The position numbers were made by a program, and so were the translations under genes. From NCBI GenBank assembly GCA_964556165.1, contig CAZKVH010000018.1, forward strand, positions 1 to 32,492: a stretch of 32,492 nt of DNA, in the 5' to 3' direction. Within the stretch, counting starts at the first letter, position 1. The number at the start of each line of letters is the position of its first letter. Positions 21,562 through 30,708 of the stretch are shown piece after piece. Source of the stretch: JAQVEM01 sp964556165 (lineage in GTDB: Bacteria > Actinomycetota > Humimicrobiia > Humimicrobiales > Humimicrobiaceae). The notes under the pieces were generated by a model. The model saw nothing but the letters and a program-made list of their open reading frames with translations. It did no database searches and had not been told where the DNA came from.

Positions 21562-23493
21562 TTGAAATTAATGTTGAAAAGTAAGCTTCTATTATTACTT
21601 ATTGCAGTTAGCCTGATTATAATAATCTTGACAAGCATAATCCTTACTTTTAGTTTGAGATACTTCATGCTCGGGATAATCCAGGAGGACTATGAAAAAC
21701 AGATTCAGCATATAGACTTTGCAATTTATAATTTTTTTAGTGATGTCGAAAGCGACCTGGAAACTATTACATCACTTGAGGAAGTTAGAACAAGAGAAGA
21801 CAGCGAATTTACAAGTTTCCTTAATGCTGATGAAGAAACATTCCAGTACAACATAGGAACTGCGGAACAGGAGATTATAGCTATATTTAATAGTTATCTA
21901 AAAAATCACCAATATGTTAATTCTGTTTACATGGGTAGAGAGAACGGTAGTTTTGTGAGGTCGCATAAAAGAGCTGAACCAACAGAATATGACCCCAGAG
22001 AGAGGCCCTGGTATGTTATCGCAAAGGAAAACCCTGATAAAGTAGTTATGACAGAGCCATACAAATCGGTAACAACAGAGGATATCAATATAGGTATAGA
22101 AAAAGCGCTGGTAGATGAAAATGGTGAGTTTTACGGTGTGGTGGGTGTGGATATTACTCTGGAGAATCTGACTGACTATATCTCCGATATCAAAGTAGGA
22201 GAAGAAGGATGGGCTCTTTTAGTTAACGAAAAGGGTACCATACTTGCAGGTCGCAGTGATGAAGACCGACTGAAGAATATTTTAGATTCTGAACAGGATA
22301 GTCTTGATAGGATTATGGCCGAATCCGAGGGATATATTGTTTTCAGGGAAGATTCAACACAAAATTATCTTTTTTTTAACACGTCGGAAAGACTGGGCTG
22401 GAAAATAGGTTTGGTTATTCCTGTTGAAGAAATTAATGATGAACTATGGGCTTTTATATTCAGCAATATTTCAATACTTACTTTTTCTTTATTTATACTC
22501 GGTCTATTGATTCTCCTGGGTTTGCATAAATTTGTTATAAATCCTATAAGAAGGCTAAGCGACAGCACCGGTTTGATTGCTGAAACAGGCAACCTGGAAC
22601 ATTCGGTCAAAGTAGAATCACAGGATGAAATAGGTCATCTTGGTAAATCTTTCAATGAGATGATGAGTACCATAAATAAATCAAATAAAGCACTTAAAAG
22701 TTCAGAGAAAGCGCTTAGAAAACTCAATAATGAACTGGAAGAAAAAATTAAGGAAAGGACAGGACATTTAACTCTTGCAAATCAAAGGCTTAAAGAGCTT
22801 GATAGACTAAAGAGCATGTTTATTGCCAGTATGAGCCATGAATTAAGAACGCCATTAAATTCTATAATTGGTTTTACCAGTTTGATTTTGATGGGTATGG
22901 CGGGGAAAATAAATGAAGAACAAGAAAAGCAGCTTTTGATGGTTAAAAGCAGTGCAAATCATCTACTGGAACTTATAACTGATGTAATAGATGTTAGTAA
23001 AATCGAAGCGGACCAGATTGATCTTTCAATTGAAGATTTTAACCTGTTTGAAATATTACAGGAGATAAAAGATTCATTTAAAATTCTTGCAGAACAGAAA
23101 GGTCTAAAACTGGTGCTGGAGGCTCCGAAGAAACTTAAGGTTCGTAGTGACAGCAGGAGAGTCAAGCAGGTAATAATGAATTTTGTAAGTAATGCTCTCA
23201 AGTTCACTAATAAAGGCAAAATAATAATAAAAGCCGAGAAGGTTAAAGGGATGGCACGCATTACGGTTTCTGATACCGGTATCGGCATCAGGAAGCAGGA
23301 TATGAAAAAATTATTCAAACAGTTCAGCAGGATATATGTGGTGGGAGAACCCAGAGCGGAAGGTACCGGTCTCGGACTTTATCTTTCAAAGAAAATTGCC
23401 CTTCTTTTAAAGGGGAAAATTAGCGTGGAGAGTGTTTTTGGGAAAGGTAGCAAATTTATTCTTGATTTACCATTAAAATATACCGGGGTTTAA
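21562..23493 (+). CDS. dCache-HAMP sensor histidine kinase
   Basis: About 643 residues. One N-terminal helix (LLLLLIAVSLIIIILTSIIL) leads to an extracellular double-Cache domain with DPRERPWYVIAKEN and GEFYGVVGVDITLENL, then a second helix (about 295-320), HAMP (NPIRRLSDSTGLIAETGN), a coiled coil, and the kinase core. The phospho-acceptor His is in SMSHELRTPLNSIIGF (His426 from TTG 21562). The N box is NFVSNALKFT, with G boxes DTGIGI and GTGLGLYLSKK. Start choice: GGGAGGT at 21548-21554 places TTG 21562 at ideal distance, better than GTG 21553, which lies inside it. dCache domains bind small extracellular ligands such as amino or organic acids. It is followed by a receiver gene one base later, forming a relay. 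Confidence 0.93.
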   Translation: MKLMLKSKLLLLLIAVSLIIIILTSIILTFSLRYFMLGIIQEDYEKQIQHIDFAIYNFFSDVESDLETITSLEEVRTREDSEFTSFLNADEETFQYNIGTAEQEIIAIFNSYLKNHQYVNSVYMGRENGSFVRSHKRAEPTEYDPRERPWYVIAKENPDKVVMTEPYKSVTTEDINIGIEKALVDENGEFYGVVGVDITLENLTDYISDIKVGEEGWALLVNEKGTILAGRSDEDRLKNILDSEQDSLDRIMAESEGYIVFREDSTQNYLFFNTSERLGWKIGLVIPVEEINDELWAFIFSNISILTFSLFILGLLILLGLHKFVINPIRRLSDSTGLIAETGNLEHSVKVESQDEIGHLGKSFNEMMSTINKSNKALKSSEKALRKLNNELEEKIKERTGHLTLANQRLKELDRLKSMFIASMSHELRTPLNSIIGFTSLILMGMAGKINEEQEKQLLMVKSSANHLLELITDVIDVSKIEADQIDLSIEDFNLFEILQEIKDSFKILAEQKGLKLVLEAPKKLKVRSDSRRVKQVIMNFVSNALKFTNKGKIIIKAEKVKGMARITVSDTGIGIRKQDMKKLFKQFSRIYVVGEPRAEGTGLGLYLSKKIALLLKGKISVESVFGKGSKFILDLPLKYTGV

Positions 23494-23494
23494 A

Positions 23495-23854
23495 ATGAAA
23501 AAAATCCTTATAGTAGAAGATAACGAGAAAAATATGTATCTTATCAGTTTTATGCTTGAAAAAAGTAATTACGAAGTGATAAAAGCCACCAGAGGTGAGG
23601 AAGGAGTGGAGCTTGCTCAGAAAGAAAAACCTGATTTGATTTTAATGGACATTCAACTTCCTGATATAGATGGCCTGGAAGCAATTAAAAGGATAAGAAA
23701 ATTAAAACTGGACAGAGAAATTCCAATAATTGCCGTGACCTCATATGCTATGAGTGGTGATAGGGCGAAACTTATAAATGGAGGCTGTACAGGATATATT
23801 GAGAAACCGATAAACGTCAAATCTTTCTTATCGGAAGTTCAGAAATACTTATAA
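23495..23854 (+). CDS. Stand-alone receiver domain (CheY/DivK type)
   Basis: A 119-residue single receiver: acidic pair ED near 8-9 (ILIVEDNEKN), phospho-acceptor Asp52 (LILMDIQLPD), Thr/Ser in AVTSYAM and Lys104 in GYIEKPIN, all intact. There is no output domain, so it acts as a phosphate shuttle or binds a target directly. The LILMDIQLPDIDGLEAI and EKPIN features resemble relay receivers adjacent to hybrid kinases. It starts one base after the kinase stop and 67 bases before a receiver-HD-GYP gene, so the three are probably one transcript. Confidence 0.93.
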   Translation: MKKILIVEDNEKNMYLISFMLEKSNYEVIKATRGEEGVELAQKEKPDLILMDIQLPDIDGLEAIKRIRKLKLDREIPIIAVTSYAMSGDRAKLINGGCTGYIEKPINVKSFLSEVQKYL

Positions 23855-23921
23855 TTACAAGTATTTTTTATGTATTTGATACAAATTAATTAATATTAAA
23901 GGATTTGAATGGGGTAAAAAA

Positions 23922-25430
23922 ATGAAAGTTTTAATAGTCGATGACAATATAGAAAGTTTATATTTACTTGATACTCTTTTAACCGGGAGTGGTTACACTA
24001 CTGTAACTGCCGAAAATGGTGTTGAAGCTTTTAGAAAGTTAAAGAAAGAAAAGGTTGATATTATTATATCTGATGTTCTTATGCCAAAAATGGACGGATT
24101 TCAATTGTGCAGGGCATGCAAGGAGGATGAAAGCTTAAGGAAAATTCCATTTATATTTTATACTGCGACATACAGGAGAAAACAGGATGAAGAATTTGGT
24201 CTGAGCCTGGGAGCAGAGAGATTTATAATTAAACCGCTTGACCCCGTGGAGCTGTTAAAAATTATTGGTGATGTTATAGCAGAGAATAAGAAGAAGAAGC
24301 CCGGAGAGTTTATATCAGTAGCGATGGAAGAGAAGCTATATCTGAAGGGGCATAAACAAAGAATTATAAAGAAATTAGAGGATAAAGTAAAAAGCCTCGA
24401 TAAGGAAATTGCAAGGAGAGAAAAAACCGAAGATGAACTGAATAAAAGGATAAGGGAACTGGATTGTCTTTATTCTATAGCTAACCTGGCGATTAATATG
24501 GATATATCACTTAAAGAGATATTTGAAGAAACCGTAAAATATATATCAAAGGGGATGCAGTATCCGGAGAAGGTCTGCAGCAGAATAATATTTGATGAAA
24601 AAAATTTCATGACAAAAAATTTCAAAAAGACAAAATGGAAAGAACGCAAGGACATCAAAATAGAAGGAAAGACAAGAGGAGCTATAGAAGTATATTCATT
24701 TGATGAAAGGTTAAAAAACCGCAGGAGCCAGTTTATGAAAGATGAAAAACAATTGATAAATGGAATCTCCAAAATGGTGGGAGTATTGGTTGAGAGAAAG
24801 TTATCTCTGGAAAAACTGGAGGAAAGTTATCGTAAGATAGATAGGTTGCTTGACTGTATAACAAGGACGCTTGCTCATGTTGTTGAGGAAAGGGATCCAT
24901 ATACATCCGGTCATCAGAATCGAGTAACTATTCTTGCTACTACTATCGCAGAGAAAATGGGACTTGATAAAGACAGGATGGAAGCCATAAGGATAGCATC
25001 AATTGTGCATGATATAGGGAAAATAAGGGTGCCTGCTTCCATTTTAACAAAACCGGGGAAGTTATCCGATGTAGAGTTTGGGATTGTGAAAACCCATGTT
25101 GAAGCAGGGTATAATATATTAAAAAATATAGAGTTCCCTTATCCTGTTGCGAGAATTGTGCAACAGCATCACGAGAAGCTTGATGGTTCAGGGTACCCAA
25201 AAGGTTTAAAAAACAAAGATATAACTATAGAGGCAAAGATATTATCTGTTGCCGATTCAATGGAAGCAATGATATCTGACAGACCATACAGGCCGGCTCT
25301 CAGTGTAAGTCAGGCTATACGCGAAATTACCAGAGATAGGGGCAAATTATATGACCCAAAAGCAGTGGATATCTGTATAAAATTAATTAAGAACAAAAGT
25401 TTCAGAGATTACCTGGAGAAGAATAAATAG
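23922..25430 (+). CDS. Response regulator with receiver, GAF-like and HD-GYP domains
   Basis: A 502-residue protein. The receiver (1-120) has Asp51 (IISDVLMPKMDG) and Lys104 (IIKPLDP). A basic coiled coil spans about 140-175. A GAF-like domain (about 175-300) begins LYSIANLAINMDISLKEIFEETVKYISKGMQYPE, followed by a short linker. The HD-GYP domain (about 315-500) has His363-Asp364 (SIVHDIGKIRVP) and Gly424-Tyr425-Pro426 (DGSGYPKGL), plus the conserved HH of QQHHEKLDG. All metal-site residues are present, so phosphorylation is expected to control c-di-GMP breakdown. It is the last gene of the kinase operon and functionally opposed to the membrane GGDEF protein encoded on the other arm. Confidence 0.93.
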   Translation: MKVLIVDDNIESLYLLDTLLTGSGYTTVTAENGVEAFRKLKKEKVDIIISDVLMPKMDGFQLCRACKEDESLRKIPFIFYTATYRRKQDEEFGLSLGAERFIIKPLDPVELLKIIGDVIAENKKKKPGEFISVAMEEKLYLKGHKQRIIKKLEDKVKSLDKEIARREKTEDELNKRIRELDCLYSIANLAINMDISLKEIFEETVKYISKGMQYPEKVCSRIIFDEKNFMTKNFKKTKWKERKDIKIEGKTRGAIEVYSFDERLKNRRSQFMKDEKQLINGISKMVGVLVERKLSLEKLEESYRKIDRLLDCITRTLAHVVEERDPYTSGHQNRVTILATTIAEKMGLDKDRMEAIRIASIVHDIGKIRVPASILTKPGKLSDVEFGIVKTHVEAGYNILKNIEFPYPVARIVQQHHEKLDGSGYPKGLKNKDITIEAKILSVADSMEAMISDRPYRPALSVSQAIREITRDRGKLYDPKAVDICIKLIKNKSFRDYLEKNK

Positions 25431-25527
25431 AGCAGGAAGAAAGAAAAGAGTTCTTTTTTAATAATACAACAAAATTTTTTCTTTAAAGTATATTGTAAAA
25501 TTGGAAGTAATAACAATAACAGCACTA

Positions 25528-26568
25528 TTATTGGAAACTTAACTTTTCCATACCCTGAACTATTGCTATCCAGGTTGAGCCCCCGTTAAATGAAACTGTG
25601 CCCCCCTGGCTGTTTTTGAATACAAAGGGCTCGTAAACACTTCCACGCTGCCATGTACCGGAGATAACATTGCCATCAAGAAAAATATAGGCAGTCCCGC
25701 TCCCGGTAGTTCTAACATCCATATGGCCATATCTGTCAAGAGGACCTTTAATATCTGAAATCATCACCACTATATTCTTTGCGGTTATCTGGGTGCCCGT
25801 GTCATAATCTCTGTGAGCACTTCCTCCCATATATCTCAGGTAATAATTACCGGTTTTGTTATAAATGTAATTTACATCAAAACCACGTGGTGCATATGCG
25901 CTGGTAGAAAAATCTATATGGATGTTTGATACGTTACCCCTGCCTGATATGGAAGCTTCAGACTTATAGGAAAACGGGATTCCATTACCTTCAAGGGGGT
26001 AGCCGATCTGGCTGGCTTTTTCCTTTAGTTTTGCAACCGACATAAAAGCGGTATGTTCCTGAATAGAGCTTCTGTTCCAATCCCTCCAGTAAGGAGCCTG
26101 GCCTTTAATAGAGCTGTTTCCTGAACTGTCTGACATTGCACTCATAGTATACATACCCATACTCTCTATTAATTTATAGCATTCCGGGAAAGTTCCAAAA
26201 AAAGCATAGATGGGGTCAAAACCACGGGCAATTTCTGCATAATACGGCCTGGCGCTTCTTACAGGACCTACAACAGGAGCATCATTTGAATTATAGATTG
26301 CGACGAATCTTGTAATGCCATATTCATCTACCACTTCGAACACTAAATCGGCAAGAGCCAGCCCTGACTGGGGTCTTGCAGCAAAACTATTTTCTACCAT
26401 TACGGCAACAGGTCTTGTACATGTCCCCGAGGAAAGCCGATAATCTGTTTTATAGAATTTATCGTGATTCTGTATTGTCCACCCTGAAAGAAAAAGTACT
26501 CCAATCAATATTATTGAAAGGCTTAATGATATTAAAATTGTCCCATATTTATTTGTTTTATATTTCAT
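25528..26568 (-). CDS. YerB-like DUF3048 protein, membrane-anchored
   Basis: A 346-residue exported protein of the YerB/DUF3048 family. A hydrophobic anchor (about 10-30, no lipobox Cys) precedes the family's N-terminal domain with RPVAVMVENSFAARPQSGLALADLVFEVVDEYGITRFVAIY and GPVRSARPYYAEIARGFDPIYAFFG, followed by the C-terminal DUF3048_C part with YDTGTQITAKNIVVMISDI and GGSTWIAIVQGMEKLSF at the end. Function is undefined; family members are single-domain surface proteins of Gram-positive bacteria and relatives. AAGGACGCA before ATG 26568 is a good ribosome site. Monocistronic, divergent from the CDF gene. Confidence 0.88.
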   Translation of the reverse strand: MKYKTNKYGTILISLSLSIILIGVLFLSGWTIQNHDKFYKTDYRLSSGTCTRPVAVMVENSFAARPQSGLALADLVFEVVDEYGITRFVAIYNSNDAPVVGPVRSARPYYAEIARGFDPIYAFFGTFPECYKLIESMGMYTMSAMSDSSGNSSIKGQAPYWRDWNRSSIQEHTAFMSVAKLKEKASQIGYPLEGNGIPFSYKSEASISGRGNVSNIHIDFSTSAYAPRGFDVNYIYNKTGNYYLRYMGGSAHRDYDTGTQITAKNIVVMISDIKGPLDRYGHMDVRTTGSGTAYIFLDGNVISGTWQRGSVYEPFVFKNSQGGTVSFNGGSTWIAIVQGMEKLSFQ

Positions 26569-26725
26569 TGCGTCCTTCTTTTATTTATTTAGCAGTTTTT
26601 TTATGTAAGATTATACTTTATGAAGATATTATGTAAAAGAATTTTTTCTAATAAGAATAATATATTTAATTTAAAATATCTCTGGAAAATCTGTGAATAT
26701 GATAGAGCCATCAAGTTAGCATGTA

Positions 26726-26754
26726 TTGGATTTAATAAATAATATAGTTAAAAT
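26726..26754 (+). promoter_or_regulatory. Candidate promoter of the CDF gene
   Basis: TTGGAT (26726-26731), 17-base spacer, TAAAAT (26749-26754), 77 bases before the start. The AT-rich leader after it includes TTATTTATAATAA, a partial palindrome that could bind a metal regulator. Confidence 0.35.
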
Positions 26755-26831
26755 CAGGCAGTAGATGGTATTATTTATAATAATAAACTATCCTGTTTCT
26801 GTATTTAATATTAATTTAATTTAAAGGTAAT

Positions 26832-27725
26832 ATGAAAAATATTTCCCGCAGTAAAGTTGATAGTGTCTCCAATATTAGACTGGCATTTTTTCTTAATTTC
26901 GGGTTCGTTATTATTGAAATAATCGGAGGTTTCTGGACAAATAGTATAACTATCATATCTGATGCTCTGCATGATCTGGGAGACAGCTTCTCACTTGGAT
27001 TGTCCTGGGTCTTAGAAAGGTATTCAAGAAAGAAAAGGGATGGCAGATACTCATATGGTTACGGAAGGTATTCTCTGCTGGCTGCATTGATTAATGGATT
27101 AATATTAATAGCGGGTTCTGTTTATATATTGTCAGAAGCTGTACCGAGATTATTTAATCCCGAGCATATAAATGCAAGAGGAATGATATTGCTTGCAGCA
27201 GGTGGTGTGATTATTAATGGCATTGCTGCATTAAAGGTAAGCAGGGGAAAATCATTAAACGAAAAAATTATATCCCTGCATCTTTTTGAGGATGTTGTCG
27301 GGTGGCTGGTGGTTTTAATTATGAGTATCGTAATGATTTTTAAATACATCCCTTTACTGGACCCTATATTTTCAATAATGTTCATTGTTTATATTTTGTA
27401 TAAAGTTATTATTAATCTTAAGAAAACATTTTCTGTTTTTTTACAGGCGGTACCGGAAGGAATAAGTATTGCCGGGATTGAGGAAAAACTTTTAAATATA
27501 GAAAAAGTTGTAAGTCTCCATCACCTTCATGTCTGGTCAATGGATAGCATGAACCATATTCTGACTGCACATATAGTAGTTGAGGATGATACCACCGGTA
27601 GTGAAATTATGAATATAAAAAGAAAAGTAAAAGAGATTGCAGGTTCCATGGATATACAGCATTCTACCGTAGAGATTGAATATGAGAGAGAGTTGTGCAG
27701 TATGAGAGATAGAGAATGCTTTTAG
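26832..27725 (+). CDS. Cation diffusion facilitator (zinc/cobalt-type exporter)
   Basis: A 297-residue CDF exporter with six membrane helices and a cytoplasmic C-terminal domain. Helix 2 has SDALHDLGDS (His47 and Asp51) and helix 5 has LHLFEDVVGW (His150 and Asp154). This HxxxD/HxxxD arrangement is the zinc/cobalt type, not the DxxxD manganese type. The His-rich loop between helices 4 and 5 is absent. The C-terminal VSLHHLHVWSMDSMNHILTAHIVVED is the CzcD/ZitB-like domain that senses cytosolic metal. AAAGGTAAT lies directly before ATG 26832. Its last four bases overlap the end of phoU on the other strand. Confidence 0.92.
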   Translation: MKNISRSKVDSVSNIRLAFFLNFGFVIIEIIGGFWTNSITIISDALHDLGDSFSLGLSWVLERYSRKKRDGRYSYGYGRYSLLAALINGLILIAGSVYILSEAVPRLFNPEHINARGMILLAAGGVIINGIAALKVSRGKSLNEKIISLHLFEDVVGWLVVLIMSIVMIFKYIPLLDPIFSIMFIVYILYKVIINLKKTFSVFLQAVPEGISIAGIEEKLLNIEKVVSLHHLHVWSMDSMNHILTAHIVVEDDTTGSEIMNIKRKVKEIAGSMDIQHSTVEIEYERELCSMRDRECF

Positions 27726-28396
27726 ACATCATCGTGAAAAATTCTGTAATTACCTGTCAGGTAGTATTGTACCCGTTCACCTATACTAACTGAATGGTCT
27801 CCAACTCTTTCAAGATATCTTGCTACCAGAGAAATATACGCAATAATTTTAATATTCTCTTTTTTCTTAAACGGCAGTGAATATAGCTTTTGAATAATTG
27901 CTTTTTGAATATTATCCACAGCATCATCTATTATTCCTATATTGGTGGCAAGTTTAAAATTGTTTTCCTTAAAAGCATCGATAGCCTTATTAAGGACAGA
28001 TTTTGCGAGTTTGAGCATTTCCAGAAGCAATTCTTTCATATCATTTTCTAAACAGGGCATGTTGTTTTTTTTATATAAGCTTCTGGTTATTTTTGCAATA
28101 TTAACGGAAAGGTCGCCAATCCTCTCCAGGTGTATTATTATATTGCTAACTGAGTGTATATATCTTAAGTCTCTCGCCAGAGGTTGATATTCTGCCTGCA
28201 GAATCACACATTTTTCTTCAATCAGGATTTCAAAATTATCTATTTTCTGGTCTCCATCTATTACTTTTTGAGCCATAGCTGAATCTGCCTTAATTAATGC
28301 ATTTACAGCTTTATGAACTGCAGATTCGGCAAGGTTTGCCATCAATACGACATTTTTAGTAATTTCGTCAATCTGTTCGTAAAATGCTTTTCTCAT
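27722..28396 (-). CDS. phoU: Phosphate uptake regulator PhoU
   Basis: A 224-residue two-repeat PhoU protein of paired three-helix bundles. Each repeat shows the family metal-binding motif: LRYIHSVSNIIIHLERIGDLSVNIAK (about 80-105) and ISLVARYLERVGDHSVSIGERV (about 190-211), the E-R-x-G-D signature. PhoU usually restrains phosphate import. It lies 21 bases after the Na/phosphate cotransporter gene, and here it probably tunes this carrier rather than a Pst system. No strong ribosome site before ATG 28396, so coupled translation is likely. Its stop overlaps the CDF stop by four bases, tail to tail. Confidence 0.93.
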   Translation of the reverse strand: MRKAFYEQIDEITKNVVLMANLAESAVHKAVNALIKADSAMAQKVIDGDQKIDNFEILIEEKCVILQAEYQPLARDLRYIHSVSNIIIHLERIGDLSVNIAKITRSLYKKNNMPCLENDMKELLLEMLKLAKSVLNKAIDAFKENNFKLATNIGIIDDAVDNIQKAIIQKLYSLPFKKKENIKIIAYISLVARYLERVGDHSVSIGERVQYYLTGNYRIFHDDV

Positions 28397-28417
28397 ATTA
28401 TCAATTGAATAACTTGA

Positions 28418-30040
28418 TTAATACTCCTCAATATTTAAAAGGTTCCTGGATATGCCATATAGCAAATCTCCTATCCTCTCAAGATGTAAAATAATGTCTG
28501 AAAAAACTACTCCTGAGAGGGGCTGGCATTCATTGCACTGGAGTCTTGTCAGGTGATTGGTCCTGATTGATTTGACCAGTGAATCTAGATCCGATTCGAT
28601 TTTTTCGCAATCTCTTAACTTATCAAGATTGCTGTTTTCCAGAGTTGATACGAGATATTCAAAAAGCTGGTTAACTTTACTGTGTGCTGATTCTAAATCT
28701 TCAATGGCAATTTTACTGAAACTCATCCTGTTTTCTTCTTTTACAAGTATAATGTAAAGTATGCTTTCGGCGTGGTCGGCAGACCTTTCTGCATCATAAG
28801 CAATATGAAACAGATTGGTCAGTTTATTTGAAAGTCTCGGTCCCAATGATTTTTGAGAAACTTTGGTCAGGTATCTAACTATGTCTTCTGTTATGCTATC
28901 AACAGCATACTCTCTGTCAAGAACCTTTTTTTCGATTGAGATATCATTTTTGTATAACCTTTCAAATGAAAGGTTCAGCATATTTTGACTTATTTTCGTT
29001 ACCCGGAGCAATTCTTTTTTAGCCTGGTCAAGTGCAAGAGTCGGGGTGTTAATCAGCCTGCTGTCAAGATATAATGCATTTTTATGCACTATAATATCTT
29101 TACCGGGATATAATTTAATAACAATTTTTTCAAAAAATCCAATTATAGGAAATAATATTATGGTTGTTGAAACGTTAAATATTGTATGCATATTGGCTAT
29201 CTGACGCTGAACAGTAGTCCCGATGTGGGGTAAAATTAATGGACCGAGCCCGAATCCATAGAATAATATAAGAAATATTGATGTACCAAATAAATTAAAT
29301 AATAAATGGGCGAATGCAGTCCTTCGCGCGGTAACTGTGGTCCCTGTACTTGCAATTAGGGCAGTTACACAGGTTCCGATGTTATCGCCAAGAAGCACAG
29401 GTACCGCAGCTTCAATTGGTATTAAGCCCTGTGTAGCAAGAGCAATAAGAAGGCCTATCGTAGCAGAACTGCTTTGCAAAGTTGATGTCATAATTAGCCC
29501 TATTAGTAAACCAAGAAAAGGATTTCTGCTGAATGTCAGTAAAAAGTTTTTAAAGTCCAGATTGGTTTTTAACGGTTCAAGTGATTGCTTCATAATGTTC
29601 ATTCCCAGGAATAATAAACCAAGACCAAGCAGTGCAGTTCCTATATTTTTATATCTACGCCTTTTGCTGAGGAAGAACATAATGAAACCAACAATTATTA
29701 AAGGGTAGGAAAGAGCATCGATAATATTAAAAGCAATAATCTGGGCAGTGATTGTCGTTCCAATGTTTACGCCCATTATGATTCCTATTGCTGTCTTTAA
29801 AGTCATAAGACCCGAGTTTACAAATCCGATTGTCATAACCGAGGTAGCGCTGCTGCTCTGGATTATCGCTGTTGTTATAATTCCGACCAGTACCGAAGCC
29901 CAGGGTTTTTTCTGGAGTATGTTGATTATTGATTTGAGGCTGCTTGATGTGACTTTCTGTAAGCTGTTGCTCAGGGTGGTCATACCAAAGATAAATAAAG
30001 CAAGCCCACCTACTACCTGGATAACTAATTTAAAATACAT
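28418..30040 (-). CDS. Na+/phosphate cotransporter with C-terminal PhoU-like domain
   Basis: A 540-residue NptA/YjbB-type carrier. Two inverted Na_Pi_cotrans repeats carry the QSSSAT signature twice (IIQSSSATSVMTIGFV, about 60-75; LQSSSATIGLLIALATQG, about 187-205), with about eight helices through residue 310. The remainder (about 340-540) is helical, with TLALDQAKKELLRVTKISQNML and DIILHLERIGDLLYGISRNLL, a PhoU-like pair of bundles. The carrier thus has its own regulator and also a stand-alone phoU downstream. No strong ribosome site before ATG 30040. The promoter region contains a tandem 19-bp repeat (30064-30101). Confidence 0.92.
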   Translation of the reverse strand: MYFKLVIQVVGGLALFIFGMTTLSNSLQKVTSSSLKSIINILQKKPWASVLVGIITTAIIQSSSATSVMTIGFVNSGLMTLKTAIGIIMGVNIGTTITAQIIAFNIIDALSYPLIIVGFIMFFLSKRRRYKNIGTALLGLGLLFLGMNIMKQSLEPLKTNLDFKNFLLTFSRNPFLGLLIGLIMTSTLQSSSATIGLLIALATQGLIPIEAAVPVLLGDNIGTCVTALIASTGTTVTARRTAFAHLLFNLFGTSIFLILFYGFGLGPLILPHIGTTVQRQIANMHTIFNVSTTIILFPIIGFFEKIVIKLYPGKDIIVHKNALYLDSRLINTPTLALDQAKKELLRVTKISQNMLNLSFERLYKNDISIEKKVLDREYAVDSITEDIVRYLTKVSQKSLGPRLSNKLTNLFHIAYDAERSADHAESILYIILVKEENRMSFSKIAIEDLESAHSKVNQLFEYLVSTLENSNLDKLRDCEKIESDLDSLVKSIRTNHLTRLQCNECQPLSGVVFSDIILHLERIGDLLYGISRNLLNIEEY

Positions 30041-30063
30041 AAATACAGATATCTTAAATAGAT

Positions 30064-30101
30064 TTTATAATGATTACTGATATTTATAATGATTGATGAT
30101 A
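30064..30101 (-). repeat. Adjacent 19-bp direct repeat upstream of Na/Pi gene
   Basis: 30064-30082 and 30083-30101 both begin TTTATAATGATT and share 17 of 19 bases with no gap. A further ATTATAA (30102-30108) follows. The array lies 24-61 bases before the start codon, where a regulator would bind. TTATAATGATTA resembles half of a PerR/Fur-type box. Confidence 0.55.
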
Positions 30102-30292
30102 ATTATAATAGAATAAAATGAATTATTAAATAAAAAAAAGTATTAAATAGCTGTTTATTTTTATTTTGCCTTGATTATTATAAAGTTGTGGCTTTAGTAA
30201 ACCAGTAACTTAAAATATATTATTTTGTATTTTCCTCTGGATAGAATATAATTATTAGGATTTGTTTTAAATAAAAAATAAGTATCAGGTAA

Positions 30293-30703
30293 ATGAAAGT
30301 TTTTAGGGTTATTTTACACAGTTTTATTCTTTCTTTGATAAATCTAATATCAATTGTTTTTGGCTTTGGTGTTTATCATTTTTTTATGAGTTATAACCAG
30401 CTGGCAATCCAGATTCCTGTCGGTGCCGTGTTTTCTATTATTGTTTTTACTACATGGGTTGTCATTTTAAAATACAAGGGTGTCTCAAGATTGTTACCTG
30501 AAAGCAGGATAGAAATATTTTTAATTTTTCTTTTATCTTTAGCATGGTTGCCGATAATATTTGTACCCTTGCATTTTATAACTCAGGGGTATCTTACCTC
30601 ATTTGGGAACATATACATAAACTGGATTTTTCAGGTACCTGTTAACTTAATTATAGTTATAATTTTTTACTTTATTTTATTTTCAAAAACAGGGAAGAAA
30701 TAA
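30293..30703 (+). CDS. Four-helix integral membrane protein, unknown
   Basis: A 136-residue hydrophobic protein with four predicted membrane helices (about 6-32, 41-62, 77-102, 108-130) joined by short loops; the longest cytosolic loop reads KYKGVSRLLPESRIE. No catalytic or binding motif is visible and I do not recognise a family. ATG 30293 has an AT-rich leader with GTATCAGGTAA, a weak ribosome site. Composition is like its neighbours, so transfer is not indicated. It ends five bases before the LysE gene stop, tail to tail. Confidence 0.5.
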   Translation: MKVFRVILHSFILSLINLISIVFGFGVYHFFMSYNQLAIQIPVGAVFSIIVFTTWVVILKYKGVSRLLPESRIEIFLIFLLSLAWLPIIFVPLHFITQGYLTSFGNIYINWIFQVPVNLIIVIIFYFILFSKTGKK

Positions 30704-30708
30704 ACCTG

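Noticed and set aside
25440..25465. AAAAG/CTTTT hairpin with T-run after the HD-GYP gene
   Set aside because: Stem is almost all A-T in an AT-rich spacer and could form by chance.
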